Origin: DATBDN01 sp963715995
Lineage (GTDB): Bacteria; Actinomycetota; Thermoleophilia; Solirubrobacterales; Thermoleophilaceae
Assembly (NCBI GenBank): GCA_963715995.1
Contig: OY970283.1
Coordinates: forward strand, 2,790,001-2,854,000
Direction: 5' to 3'
DNA length: 64,000 nt
Part shown: piece after piece, positions 27,715-37,124 of the stretch
Layout: every line of letters starts with the position of its first letter
How positions within the stretch are numbered: position 1 is the stretch's first letter
The notes under the pieces: model-generated
Told to the model about the DNA's origin: nothing
The model's input: the letters and a program-made list of their open reading frames with translations, nothing else
Database searches by the model: none
Position numbers and translations under genes: made by a program

Positions 27715-27966
27715 TCGCGGGGCCGCTCTTGGTCGCGCCGCTCGTCGCTCGCGGCGCCGCCCTTGGTCGCGAGTTTCAGGTTGACCGCGCGGTTCGCGGT
27801 GAAGGTGCCACTCGGGTATCGAGTGTGACCTCGACCACGCTATAGGTGGTCAACGTCACAGTCGCGGTCATTGAGAGCCTCGCGGAGGCGAAACGGACGG
27901 CGAGAGAGCGCAACCGCCAGACCAGCCACCCCTTGGCCGAAGCAGTTTGCGCCGCGAAGCGGGGGC

Positions 27967-28029
27967 CGGCGGGCGGCAGAGCGGGGACGGCGGGCGGCAG
28001 AGCGGGGACGGCGGGCGGCAGAGCGGGGC
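27967..28029. repeat. 21-bp GC-rich tandem repeat, three copies
   Basis: Period 21, a multiple of three, unit CGGCGGGCGGCAGAGCGGGGA. On the minus strand it would read as repeats of proline, alanine and leucine, but no start or conserved domain adjoins it. It may be the remnant of a low-complexity linker, or simply slippage-prone intergenic DNA. Confidence 0.7.
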
Positions 28030-28074
28030 CGGCGGCACTGCGGGGCGGCGCGGACGACGGGCCGCTGGGCAGCC

Positions 28075-29140
28075 CTACCCCAGCGCCAGCTTCCGATACG
28101 CCCGCAGCGCCGGCGTCGCCTTGAACTTCCCGCTGGCCGCGTCGTAACGCTCCAACCCCGTGAAGTCGAAGATTCCCTGGCTCTTCCTGTACCCCGACGC
28201 CCACGTGTACCAGAACGCCCGCTGCACCAAGCGCCGCTTGCGCAGCAACTCGAAGCCCTTTGTCAAGCGGCTTGCCATTCCGGCATCGGTGGTCGGCAGC
28301 GCCGCCAGCCCCTTCGGTGGCTTCACGCGGCCCTTCGACGCCGGCCATGCGAGCTCGGTTATCCATACGGGCTTGCGACCGTCGCCATGCTTGCGCAGCA
28401 CGGCGCGGAACAGCTTGACCGCCTCGGCCACCCGCCCCGCGGAACCGGTGTACGGGTGCAGCGCGGCGATGTCGAACTCGCCCTTGATGCCGCCCTTCGC
28501 ATAGAGACTCGCAAGCGCATCCCAGGCGAAGTTGGTGGCACCCGCGAGCACCACCTTCGCGCCCGGATCATCGGCGCGCAGAGCGTCGTGGGCCGCGCGC
28601 AGAAGCGCGCCGTAGCCCGTTTCCCAGTCCTTGTCGGCCCACTGGTAGCGCAGCTGCGGCTCGTTCCAGATCTGCCACGTGCGGAGCGGATGCTTCGGCA
28701 CCCCTGGATGCTCCACCCAGAACGTGCCGCTCGGCCCGTAGCGGGCGACCAGCGCGTTCAGGAACGCGACGTAGTCCGCGCTGCTGCGCGGCGGCGAGGC
28801 ATCGTTGTCGGGGTCCTCGCGCGCCCAGGCCGGCGCGTACATGACGATCGGCAGGATCTTCGATGTCGTTCGACGCGGCACGCGTGACGAGCGCATCGAG
28901 GTCGGCGAGGTTCGGTGGCAGGCCCTGCGTTGGCTGCGCATCCGCCCAGCTGAAGACACGCCGCACGCTGCGGACGCCGGTCTTGCGCATGAGCGCGAAC
29001 TGCGCGTCCTGAGTCTGCGTCGGGGCGGCGACCACGTCGCGGTCGAAGACCACGCCGAAGAAGCGCGATGGCGCGGCGACAGCCGGGCCCGCGAGCGCGC
29101 AGAGCGCGACGGCGGCAGTGATTGCAGCTAGAGCGCGCAC
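28075..29140 (-). CDS. Secreted clan GH-A glycoside hydrolase (GH39/GH5-like), frameshifted
   Basis: Signal peptide from a GTG at 29138-29140 (VRALAAITAAVALCALAGPAVA), then a TIM-barrel hydrolase: FFGVVFDRD, GVRSVRRVFSWADAQP, PIVMYAPAWA, the acid/base motif TWQIWNEPQLRYQW, DIAALHPYTG, and the nucleophile motif PVWITELAWP. The last residues read ALRAYRKLALG. The frame breaks after AASNDI. Removing one A from TCGAAGA (28857-28863, minus-strand reading) gives NDIEILPIVMYAP and a 354-residue protein with no other defect. It probably trims or degrades the surface polysaccharide made by the neighbouring genes; the glycosidic specificity is not readable. Confidence 0.8.
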
Positions 29141-29277
29141 GCGGTCGGTAACCCTAGGCGCCGCGCCTTGTTGCGCAGCGCCCCGCTTGTCACGGACCGC
29201 CCAACTGCTGGTTGCCCGGCCCCTCACGGGCCATCCAGCTCCCTGACAACCGGCGTGAGCCGGGTTGACGCAAAGGT

Positions 29278-29293
29278 GTGAACTGTGGTTCAC
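29278..29293. promoter_or_regulatory. Perfect inverted repeat, probable TetR operator
   Basis: GTGAACTGTGGTTCAC, two 6-bp arms around 4 bases, ends 11 bp before the tetR ATG. A TTGACG hexamer at 29265-29270 can be a -35 element, so a bound dimer would block the promoter. It is the expected autoregulatory site for the operon that starts with the TetR gene. Confidence 0.65.
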
Positions 29294-29304
29294 TTCTTCA
29301 CCGC

Positions 29305-29958
29305 ATGCCCTATCGACCGACCGAGCGGACCGAGCGGCGCAAGGCCGAGATGCGCGAGCGAATCCTCGCCGCCGCGCTCGACCAGCTCGCCGACGGCGGC
29401 TACGCCTCGGCGACGGTTCAGGCCGTGGCCGCCCGCGCCGGCGTGGCCACCGGCAGCGTCTACCGCCACTTCCCGTCGAAGGCGGACCTCTTCGCCGAGG
29501 CGTTCCGGCGGGCCTCCCAGCGTGAAATCGACGTGTTCGCCGACGCCACCGCCGACGACGGTCGAAGCACGACCGAGCGCGTGGCCGCAGCCACCGAGGC
29601 ATTCGCGCGGCGCGCGCTCGCGGCGCCCACGCGCGCCTACGCCCTGATCGCCGAGCCGGTCGACCCGGCCGTCGAGGCCGAGCGCCTGATCTTCCGCCGT
29701 GGCTACCGCGACCTGCTCGTGGAGGTGCTCGATCAGGGCGTCGAGCGCGGCGAACTGGAGCTGCACGACAAGGAGACGACCGCGGCGGCACTGGTCGGCG
29801 CGATCGGCGAAGCGCTGGTCGGCCCGCTGGCGCCAGCCACCGTGCACCGCGGCAGCGCACCCGACCCGCTCGTCGCGTCCGTCGTCCAGTTCGCGACCAG
29901 GGCACTGCCGGCGAAGACGCGCGCACACAACACCGAACGAGCATTGGAGACCACCTGA
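29305..29958 (+). CDS. TetR/AcrR-family transcriptional regulator
   Basis: 217 residues from the ATG at 29305; an upstream in-frame start at 29278 lies inside the operator and was rejected. N-terminal HTH: RERILAAALDQLADGGYASATVQAVAARAGVATGSVYRHFPSKADLF (about 17-63) with the family YRHF motif. The C-terminal ligand domain has no recognised signature. Its stop and the aidB start share one base (TGATG), so it heads the operon and probably represses it until an acyl-CoA or related ligand binds. Confidence 0.85.
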   Translation: MPYRPTERTERRKAEMRERILAAALDQLADGGYASATVQAVAARAGVATGSVYRHFPSKADLFAEAFRRASQREIDVFADATADDGRSTTERVAAATEAFARRALAAPTRAYALIAEPVDPAVEAERLIFRRGYRDLLVEVLDQGVERGELELHDKETTAAALVGAIGEALVGPLAPATVHRGSAPDPLVASVVQFATRALPAKTRAHNTERALETT

Positions 29959-31556
29959 TGGCAACACTCGACCACAGCCGCAGCACCACCCACGAGGTCA
30001 CCAACCAGCCGCCGCCGTTCGAGGACGAGAACCTCTTCGAGCTCGATCTCGTCCTCCAGGAGGGCCTCGCGCGCGAGGGCGGTGGCTGGGGCGTCGACCG
30101 CGCCCGCGACCTCGGGGCCGTGGCGGGCTCGGCCGAGGCGATCGCCCACGGGCGCCGCGCGAACACCAACCTGCCCGTGCTGCGTACGCACGACCGCTAC
30201 GGCCACCGCATCGACCAGGTCGAGCTCGACCCGTCGTGGCACTGGCTGCTGAAGGTCGGCGTCGAGCGCGAGATCCCGTCGCTGCCGTGGCGCGACCCGC
30301 AACCCGGAGCGCATGTGGTTCGCGGCGCCCTGTTCATGCTCTGGTCGCAGGTCGAGGCCGGCGTGATGTGCCCGATCTCGATGACCTACGCGGCCGTGCC
30401 CGCCCTGCGCAAGAGCCCCGAGCTGGCTGCCGAGTGGGAACCGCGCCTGACGCTGCCCGACTACGAGAACGGCGGCCTCGCCGGCATGGCGATGACCGAG
30501 AAGCAGGGCGGCTCCGACGTGCGCGCAAACACGACGCAGGCCGTGCCGCTCGGCGACGGCAGCTACGAGCTCACGGGGCACAAGTGGTTCTGCTCCTACC
30601 CCCCATGCGACGTCTTCCTGGTGCTTGCCCAGGCGCCCGGCGGCCTCTCCTGCTTCCTGCTCGAGCGCGGCCCCGGGATGGAGTTCCAGCGCCTGAAGGA
30701 CAAGCTCGGCACGCGCTCGCTGCCGTCGTCGGAGGTGGAGTTCCGCGGTGCGGTTGCGCGACTCATCGGCGAGGAGGGCCGGGGCGTCCCCACGATCATC
30801 GAGATGGTCAACCACACGCGCCTGGACTGCCTGCTCGGCTCGGCCACCGGCATGCGCCGCGGCTTCGCCGAGGCGGCATGGCACGCCAAGCACCGCTCCG
30901 CGTTCGGCAAGCTGCTGGCCGACCAGCCGGCCATGCAGAACGTGCTGGCCGACCTGGCGCTGGAGGCCGAGGCAGCGACCACCGCCGCCCTGCGCGCCGC
31001 GCGGGCCTACGACGAGGGCGACCACGCCTTCAAGCGGATCGCCACCGCGGTGCTCAAGTACTGGACCTGCAAGCGCGCCCCCGGCCATGCCGCCGAATCA
31101 CTGGAGTGCCTGGGCGGCAACGGCTTCGTGGAGGAGTCGCTGATGCCGCGCCTCTACCGCGACGCGCCCCTCAACTCGATCTGGGAGGGCTCCGGCAACG
31201 TGGCCGCCCTGGACGTGCTGCGCGCGTTCGCCAAGGAGCCCGAGGGGCTGCCGGCGTTCTTCGCCGAGGTCGAGCTGGCCAGCGGCGCGGACGACCACCT
31301 GGACACGCACGTGGCCACCCTGAAGAACCGGATCGCCGGTCTGGCCGGCGAGGACCCGCAGTGGTCGGCCCGGCGGGTCGTCGAGGACATGGGCCTGGCG
31401 CTCCAGGCCAGCCTGCTCGTGCGCCACGCCCCCGGGTTCGTGGCCGACGCCTTCTGCGCGTCGCGCCTGGCAGACGGCGGCCGCTCGACCACCTACGGGA
31501 CGCTGCCCGCCGGCATCGACGCCCAGGCGATCATCGACCGCGCCCTGCCCGTGTGA
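29958..31556 (+). CDS. aidB: AidB-type acyl-CoA dehydrogenase
   Basis: 532 residues, the length of AidB proteins and longer than ordinary acyl-CoA dehydrogenases. The N-terminus HEVTNQPPPFEDENLF, GMAMTEKQGGSDVRANTT (FAD-contact motif), GHKWFCSYP, GGLSCFLLERG, LKDKLGTRS and LPRLYRDAPLNSIWEGSGN-like C-terminal motifs all parallel Escherichia coli AidB. AidB is an FAD-dependent isovaleryl-CoA dehydrogenase homologue induced by alkylation stress, with DNA-binding ability. The physiological substrate is unclear. It sits between a TetR gene and a crotonase with start-stop overlaps on both sides, which here points to acyl-CoA metabolism rather than only DNA protection. Confidence 0.9.
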   Translation: MATLDHSRSTTHEVTNQPPPFEDENLFELDLVLQEGLAREGGGWGVDRARDLGAVAGSAEAIAHGRRANTNLPVLRTHDRYGHRIDQVELDPSWHWLLKVGVEREIPSLPWRDPQPGAHVVRGALFMLWSQVEAGVMCPISMTYAAVPALRKSPELAAEWEPRLTLPDYENGGLAGMAMTEKQGGSDVRANTTQAVPLGDGSYELTGHKWFCSYPPCDVFLVLAQAPGGLSCFLLERGPGMEFQRLKDKLGTRSLPSSEVEFRGAVARLIGEEGRGVPTIIEMVNHTRLDCLLGSATGMRRGFAEAAWHAKHRSAFGKLLADQPAMQNVLADLALEAEAATTAALRAARAYDEGDHAFKRIATAVLKYWTCKRAPGHAAESLECLGGNGFVEESLMPRLYRDAPLNSIWEGSGNVAALDVLRAFAKEPEGLPAFFAEVELASGADDHLDTHVATLKNRIAGLAGEDPQWSARRVVEDMGLALQASLLVRHAPGFVADAFCASRLADGGRSTTYGTLPAGIDAQAIIDRALPV

Positions 31557-32368
31557 ACACGCTCCGCTACGAGGTGACGGGCCGGATCGCGCGCATCACG
31601 CTCGACCGGCCCGAGCGTGGTAACGGCATCACGCTCGAGATGCCGCGCGAGCTGACGGAGGCGGTCGAGCAGGCCAACCTCGATCCGGCCGTGCACGTGA
31701 TCGCGCTGGCCGGCGCTGGCAAGGGCTTCTGCGGCGGCTACGACCTGGTCGAGTACGCCGAGAGCCAGCCCGCAAACCACGATCCCTCCACTCCCTGGGA
31801 CCCGGTGGTCGACTACCAGTTCATGAGCCGCAACCTGCGCGGCTTCATGAGCCTGTTCCACAGCGACAAGCCGGTCATCTGCAAGGTGCATGGGTTCTGC
31901 GTGGCCGGTGGCACCGACATGGCGCTGTGCTCTGACCTGCTGGTGATCGCCGACGACGCCCGCATCGGCTATCCGCCGGCGCGCGTCTGGGGTGTCCCGA
32001 CCTCGGCGCTGTGGGCGCAGCGAATCGGCGACCAGCGCGCCAAGCGCCTGCTGTTCACGGGCGACCTGATCACAGGCGCGCAGGCGCTCGAATGGGGGCT
32101 CGCGATCGAGGCAGCGCCCGCGGCCGAGCTCGACGAGCGCTTCGATGCGCTCGTGGAGCGGGTGTCGCACATGCCTGTCAACCAGCTTGTCATGATGAAA
32201 CTGCTGGTGAACCAGGCCCTCTACGCACAGGGCCTGCATGCGACGCAGGTGCTCGGCACGATCTTCGACGGCATCGCGCGCCACACGCCCGAGGGCTACG
32301 CGTTCCAGGCGCGGGCGGCGGAGGTCGGCTTCAAGCAGGCCGTCGCCGAGCGCGACGAGCCGTTCTAG
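31553..32368 (+). CDS. Crotonase / enoyl-CoA hydratase family protein
   Basis: 271 residues from a GTG overlapping the aidB stop. Crotonase fold: RIARITLDRPERGNGIT, the oxyanion-hole segments AGAGKGFCGGYDL and HGFCVAGGTDMALCSDLL (about 113-130), then the IGYPPARVWGVPT and TGDLITGAQALEWGL regions. The second catalytic Glu of true hydratases is not obvious. It probably acts on an acyl-CoA product of the AidB-like enzyme. The TAG stop lies in a CTAG shared with the stop of the convergent phosphatase gene. Confidence 0.85.
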   Translation: MNTLRYEVTGRIARITLDRPERGNGITLEMPRELTEAVEQANLDPAVHVIALAGAGKGFCGGYDLVEYAESQPANHDPSTPWDPVVDYQFMSRNLRGFMSLFHSDKPVICKVHGFCVAGGTDMALCSDLLVIADDARIGYPPARVWGVPTSALWAQRIGDQRAKRLLFTGDLITGAQALEWGLAIEAAPAAELDERFDALVERVSHMPVNQLVMMKLLVNQALYAQGLHATQVLGTIFDGIARHTPEGYAFQARAAEVGFKQAVAERDEPF

Positions 32369-34808
32369 GCCAGTTTCGCCACCACCAGCGCGATGTCGTC
32401 GCGCGGGACACGGGTGACGTCGCCGCCGAGCGCCACCTGCTCCAGGTGCAGCGCAATGTCGCCGGCCGACTTGCCGCTGCAAGCGGAGAGCGCGGCCAGC
32501 AGGTCTGACTCGTCGAGCATCTGCTCCGGGGCCAGAGCGTCCGTGACTCCGTCGGTGTAGAGCACCAAGGCATCGCCGTCGGCCAGCTCCACCGCCTCGT
32601 CGGCGAACTCGGCACCGGGCACCACTCCGAGCAGCGGCCCGCCGGCGCCCACGGCCTCTGTGGACCCGTCCGCCCGCAGCAGCAGCGGCCGCGGGTGGCC
32701 GCCCGCCGCCACGCGCAGGATCGCCGGCCGAGTCGAGAGGTCGAGCATGCAGAACGCCAGGGTGGTGAAGCGGTAGTCGGTCCGCTGGCGCAGCAGCGCC
32801 TCGTTCAGCACGCGAAGCACGCCCGCGGCGTCGCTCTCGTACATCGCCGCCGCGCGCGTGGTGTAGCGAGTCAGAGCGGTCAGCGCCGCGGCGTCGGCGC
32901 CCTTGCCGCACACGTCGCCGACCGCGATGCCCCACTGCTGGTCGCCCGTCTCGAAGATGTCGTAGAAGTCGCCACCCACCTGCATGCCCGCGCCGGCGGG
33001 ACGGAAGCGCGCTCCGAGCTCCAAGCCGCGGATGCCGGGCAGATGCGGCGGCAGGAGGCTCTCCTGAAGGGTTCGCGCGGTGTCGCGCAGCTCGGCGTGC
33101 ACGCGCGAGTTGTCGATGGCGATCGCCGCGCGCCTGGCCAGCTCCTCGGCCAGCTGCAATGCCTCTGCGTCGTAGGGGCGTGCCGCGTCGGTGCGGATGA
33201 GGTTGATCGCGCCGAAGATCCGCTCGCGCACCTGGATCGGAACGACCATGACCGAGCGGATCTCGAGCGCCTCGAGCAGCGCACGGTGGTCGTCGTCGCG
33301 CGCCATCGCGGCGAGCTGCCCCGGCTCGAGTCGCTCGAACACCTGCGGCTCGCCGGTTCGAATCGCGGTCGCGACCGCTCCGGTCTCGACATCCGGATAG
33401 CGCTGCCGGAACTCGCGCGCGAGCTCCAGCTTGCGCGGGTCCGGGTGCGCGATCGCGACCGTGCGATGGCCTCGTTCGCGCTCGAGCATGTCGACCGAGC
33501 ACCAGTCGGCGATCTTCGGCACGGCCAGATCGGCCACGCGCTGGAGCGTCGTCTCGTAGTCGAGTGACGAGGACAAGAGCCGCGTGGCCTCCGCCAGGAA
33601 GCGAAGCGAGTCCTCTTCGCGACGGCGCACCGTGATGTCGGTGTGGAACCAGATCCGCCCGATGACCGTGCCCTGATCGTCCCGCGCGTGCGCGGCGTAA
33701 CGCTCGATCACGCGCCCATCCTTCAGCCGCACCTCGTCGCGGAACTCGCCCTCGCCGGTTGCCGCAAGCGCATCGATGCCGCTCATGAAGCGCTCCGGGT
33801 CCTCGACCTGCTGGAGCAGCGCGCTGCGGCTGGCCTCCTCGTCGTCGCGCATGCCCTGTTCGGTGATGCCCCAGATCTCAGCGAAGCGACGGTTCGCGCG
33901 CTGTAGCTGGTGGTCGAGTGAGAGGACCACGATGCCCGCCTCGGAGGTGTCGGCCTGCGCGTCGGAGAGCGCCTTCTGCAGGCGCAGCTCCTCCTCCGCG
34001 CGCTCGCGCTTGGTCACGTCCTGCATGATCAGCAGCGCACCGCGCTCGCCCGAGCGGATCGTGAAGCTGGCGCCCGTCATCTTCGAACGCACGGCCGTCA
34101 CGGACGAAGACCTGGCCGTCGTCGTCGATGCCGGTGGCGCCGAAGCTCTTCGATCAGGGCGTCGATCCGCGGCGCGGCGTCGTCGCCGAACAGCTCGCTG
34201 AACGGCCGGCCGAGAGCCTCCACCTCGGGGGTGCCGAGCATCTCACCCGCGCGCTTGTTCCAACCGATCACGGCGCGCTCGGCATCGAGCGTGACGAGCC
34301 CGATCGGGACGCTGTCGAGCAGCGTGCCGAGGTAGCTCGCACTCAATGGCGGCGGCGTGGAGCGGCGCTCGTGGCGCTCGGCTGCGGCCTCGCGGCGAGC
34401 GCGCGTGCGGGCGGCTGCGGCGCTCAGCTCGCCCGCCAGGTCGGAGCCCTCGCCCACCACGTGCATCGTGACGTCTCCGGACAGGAACGGGGCCACCGAC
34501 AGCGCGTGGCGCAGCTGCTCCTCGCCGTCGGCCTGGGCCAGGACCACGACGGCGCCCTGCCGGTCGAGTGAGTGGATCCGCTGTGCAACCCGCACCGGGT
34601 CGGGCAGCCCCGGCGCCAGCACCACGACGTCGGCCGGGTCGTCGTCCTCCACGCGCGCGATCGCGTCATCCGCGCCGTCCACGTGCTCGACCTGCAGATC
34701 GGCGGCCTCGAGCTGTCCAGCAGGCAGAAGCTCGGTCCCCGCTCCCGCGGCGACCACCAGCACCGTGCCCGAGACCGTTTCAGTGCGAGCCAAAACTGGT
34801 TCGATCAT
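32365..34808 (-). CDS. PAS-PAS-GAF-SpoIIE (PP2C) serine phosphatase, RsbU-like, two frameshifts
   Basis: Restored length 813 residues. Order: receiver-like N-terminal domain without a clear phospho-acceptor (about 1-140), PAS (about 160-275, VTLDAERAVIGWNKRAGEML), a second PAS (about 300-410, VVLSLDHQLQRANRRFAEIWG), GAF (about 425-570), and a PP2C/SpoIIE domain (about 600-813) with ARFRPAGAGMQVGGDFYD, AVGDVCGKG, LYTDGVTDA and DDIALVV. Such proteins dephosphorylate anti-sigma antagonists and control stress sigma factors. The frame is broken at 34147-34153 and 34080-34086. Both are TCGAAGA on the minus strand, and deleting one A at each gives DGRAFEMTGASFTIRSGERG and an unbroken protein. Confidence 0.85.
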
Positions 34809-34907
34809 ACGTCCGCTCAGGATCGGTTGAGCATTCTTTTCGACGCGTCAGGTGTCGCCGTCGCGCCCGGCCGCTGGTACCTTCATCGCATCATCAAGAG
34901 GAGCGAA

Positions 34908-35258
34908 ATGGGTCTAACAAGGAAGTTGACAGCCGCCATCGCCGTGGCATGCGCACTCGTGATCGCACCGAGCGCGCTCGGCTCCGGCCGCGCGGCGGCA
35001 ACCGCGACGCCGGGTCACGTGAAGGCGAACAAGAACGTCGAGATCCGCGTCACGGGGCTCAAGGCCGGCGAGAAGGTCAAGGCGAGCGAGGTCATCCCGA
35101 GCAGCGGCCAGAAGCGCACGCTCTACCCGAAGCAACGAGCGAGCTCGACCGGAGTCGTGATCGTGACCGTCCGCGCCCAGGTGAAGGGCCGCCACGTCTG
35201 GACCGTGAAGGGCCGTTCGAGCGGTCGCACGGCGAAGACGCACTATGTGGTGACCTAG
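34908..35258 (+). CDS. Small secreted protein, unknown function
   Basis: 116 residues with a signal peptide MGLTRKLTAAIAVACALVIAPSALG. The ATG at 34908 has a strong ribosome site (AGAGGAG, spacing 5). The mature part is basic, about 90 residues, and resembles a single beta-sandwich domain (KNVEIRVTGLKAGEKVKASEV, then GVVIVTVRAQVKGRHVWTVKG). No catalytic motif is seen. It lies between the divergent phosphatase gene and the EAL gene, 36 bp upstream of the latter. Confidence 0.75.
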   Translation: MGLTRKLTAAIAVACALVIAPSALGSGRAAATATPGHVKANKNVEIRVTGLKAGEKVKASEVIPSSGQKRTLYPKQRASSTGVVIVTVRAQVKGRHVWTVKGRSSGRTAKTHYVVT

Positions 35259-35294
35259 CCACCCGATCGGGGTATCACAAGCTCCCGACCCGAG

Positions 35295-36551
35295 ATGGAA
35301 GCCGCGAGCCAGGAATACACGACGGAGCTGATCCGGCTGATCGACAGCGGCGGCGTCCGCACGGTCTACCAGCCGATCGTCGACCTCGAGACGTTCAAGC
35401 CGGTCGCGTACGAAGCCCTGACCCGCGGGCCGAAAGGGTCGCTGCTCGAGAGCCCGGCGGAGCTGTTCGGCTGGGCGGCTCGCAAGGGATTCACGCCGGA
35501 GCTGGACCTCGCCTGCCGCACCGCGGCGATCAGCGGCGCAACCGAGGCCGCGCGCGACCACCCGTTCGGGCTCTTCATCAACCTGGAGCCCGACGGGCTC
35601 GACGGCACCGAGCTCTTCTTTCCGGCGCAGGAGGCGGTGCTCGCAGAGGGCAGCCTCCAGATTGTCATCGAACTGACAGAGCGCGCGCTCACCGCGAAGC
35701 CGGCGGAGCTTCTGCGCTGCGTCGACGAGCTGCGCGAGCGCGGGGTCGCGATCGCGCTCGACGATGTCGGCGTCGACGACCGCTCGCTGGCGCTCATGCC
35801 CTTCCTCGAGCCCGACGTGATCAAGCTCGACCTCGCGCTGGTCCAGGACTCCCCGCGCCGGTCGCTGGCGCGCGTGGCGAACGCCGTCTGGGCCGAGGCG
35901 GAGCGCTCGGGCGCGCTCATCCTCGCCGAGGGGATCGAGACCGAGGACCATCTGCGCCGCGCCCGCGCGGTTGGGGCGCGCTACGGCCAGGGCTGGATGT
36001 TCGGCCGCCCCGCGCCGCTCCCGGACGCGCCATTCGCCAGCCAGAAGTCGCTGCAGCCGCAGGGGCGCCCGTCGCGGTCCACGGAGGCCACGCCCTTCGA
36101 GATCGTGTCCGCGGTGCGGCCCGTCACGTGCGGCGACAAGCTCCTACTGCTCGAGCGCTCGCTGCAGCTGGAATCAGAGGCGTTCGGGCTCGCGCCCGAG
36201 GGCGTCGTCCTGTCCACGTTCCAGGACGCCGCGTTCTTCACGCCGAAGACCGCGGCGCGCTACCAGAAGCTCGGCAGCACGCTCGCGTTCGTCGGCGCGT
36301 TCGGAGGGGACATGCCGGAACGGCCCACCAACTGCGTCCGCGGCGGGGAGATCGAGGCGTCCGAGACCCTGCGAGGAGAGTGGAACGTGATCGTGCTGGG
36401 TTCCCACTTCGCCGGGGCCTTCGTGGCCCGCGACCTCGGTGACACGGGCGCCGACGAGGACCGACGCTTCGACTTCGCAATGACCTATGACCGCGACCTG
36501 GTGGTCCAAGCGGCACGCTCGCTGATGCAGCGAGTGGCCCGCCGGACCTGA
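35295..36551 (+). CDS. EAL-domain cyclic di-GMP phosphodiesterase with C-terminal DICT domain
   Basis: 418 residues. EAL domain (about 10-240) with all main catalytic motifs present: YEALTRG, NLEPDG, ELTERAL, DDVGVDD, PDVIKLDL and AEGIET, so hydrolysis of cyclic di-GMP is expected. Residues about 265-410 form a DICT sensory domain (LLLLERSLQLESEAFG, FQDAAFFTPKTAARYQKLG, WNVIVLGSHFAGAFVARDLGD), usually found with GGDEF, EAL or two-component proteins. No GGDEF domain is present. It sits next to the SpoIIE phosphatase and may link lifestyle switching with stress control and exopolysaccharide output. Confidence 0.85.
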   Translation: MEAASQEYTTELIRLIDSGGVRTVYQPIVDLETFKPVAYEALTRGPKGSLLESPAELFGWAARKGFTPELDLACRTAAISGATEAARDHPFGLFINLEPDGLDGTELFFPAQEAVLAEGSLQIVIELTERALTAKPAELLRCVDELRERGVAIALDDVGVDDRSLALMPFLEPDVIKLDLALVQDSPRRSLARVANAVWAEAERSGALILAEGIETEDHLRRARAVGARYGQGWMFGRPAPLPDAPFASQKSLQPQGRPSRSTEATPFEIVSAVRPVTCGDKLLLLERSLQLESEAFGLAPEGVVLSTFQDAAFFTPKTAARYQKLGSTLAFVGAFGGDMPERPTNCVRGGEIEASETLRGEWNVIVLGSHFAGAFVARDLGDTGADEDRRFDFAMTYDRDLVVQAARSLMQRVARRT

Positions 36552-36564
36552 GCGACGCGGGCCG

Positions 36565-36579
36565 CTAGCTCGACGCGAC
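36565..36579. repeat. 15-bp copy of the truncated-atpC 3' end (left boundary)
   Basis: CTAGCTCGACGCGAC, identical to 40209-40223, where it encodes the last codons (V-A-S-S-stop, minus strand) of the atpC remnant. Here it stands alone, 14 bp after the EAL gene, at the edge of the Rhs region. It may be a scar of insertion or an att-like site. Confidence 0.5.
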
Positions 36580-36644
36580 GTCGGGCGATCCTCTATAGGG
36601 ATGTACCGGAACCCGCCGTAGACATCGATCCTGGACTTCTGACG

Positions 36645-37040
36645 TCAGCGGATCAGGGCCATCGCCGACCGCTGGTTGCCACCTGCTCGCCCGGCGCTCT
36701 CATCCCCGGGATGACGCTCAGCCTCGTGAGTCGCCTTCGGATCCGCGCTCAGGGTGTCGCGCGAGGACCGCGTCGACCGACCGCACCCACTCGAACCACG
36801 ACCCCGGATCGGATGACTGTAGGTGGTGGTGCCGGTGCCGTCTGTCATCGTCTGGCGCCGCAGCGCGCGAATCCACCGAATTGTCGGGATCGCGCCCGCA
36901 TACGCGTAGAGGCTGGTCTCCCAGCTCGCAAGGCCGAGCGTCTCACGCGTCAGAACTGTGCCGTCTGCGGGCGAGCGCGTAGCTCTGGTGGCGCTGTCCG
37001 TAAGCGCGACGACCGACGCGCCATAGGGCGAGCTGGTCAA
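36645..37040 (-). pseudogene. Degenerate Rhs tip remnant
   Basis: A minus-strand fragment reads SPADGTVLTRETLGLASWETSLYAYAG, a decayed form of the Rhs core end (RDPLGLASGETNLYGYAG) seen intact twice further on. It is followed by TMTDGTGTTTYS, which resembles an Rhs/YD repeat. There is no continuous core, toxin domain or start. It looks like the oldest of three Rhs tips in this island. The surrounding DNA is visibly less GC-rich than the flanking chromosome. Confidence 0.55.
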
Positions 37041-37124
37041 CGTGTCCTACAAATCCAATCAGGTCCTTTGAATCGTTCAAGCCCGGTGCCCTTGCGCCCG
37101 TCACATCCCACGTTGCCGCTCGGA

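Larger units (their letters stand above)
27532..28074. other. Repeat-rich intergenic stretch without a credible gene
   Basis: Between the secreted protein and the glycoside hydrolase. It holds a 27-bp tandem repeat (27592-27672), a 16-17 bp inverted repeat (27668-27714), a short direct repeat in 27710-27780 (CGCTCTTGGTCGCG against CGCCCTTGGTCGCG), and a 21-bp tandem repeat (27967-28029). On the minus strand around 27780-27870 two adjacent frames carry protein-like fragments (TVTLTTYSVVEV, then GTFTANRAVNLKLATKGG). These could be the eroded end of a secreted protein gene, but no continuous frame joins them. Confidence 0.5.

Noticed and set aside
27592..28029. CRISPR array
   Set aside because: Tandem repeats without unique spacers and with two different periods.
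29278..29304. Longer TetR protein from an upstream start
   Set aside because: The extra start lies inside the inferred operator and adds residues not typical of the family.
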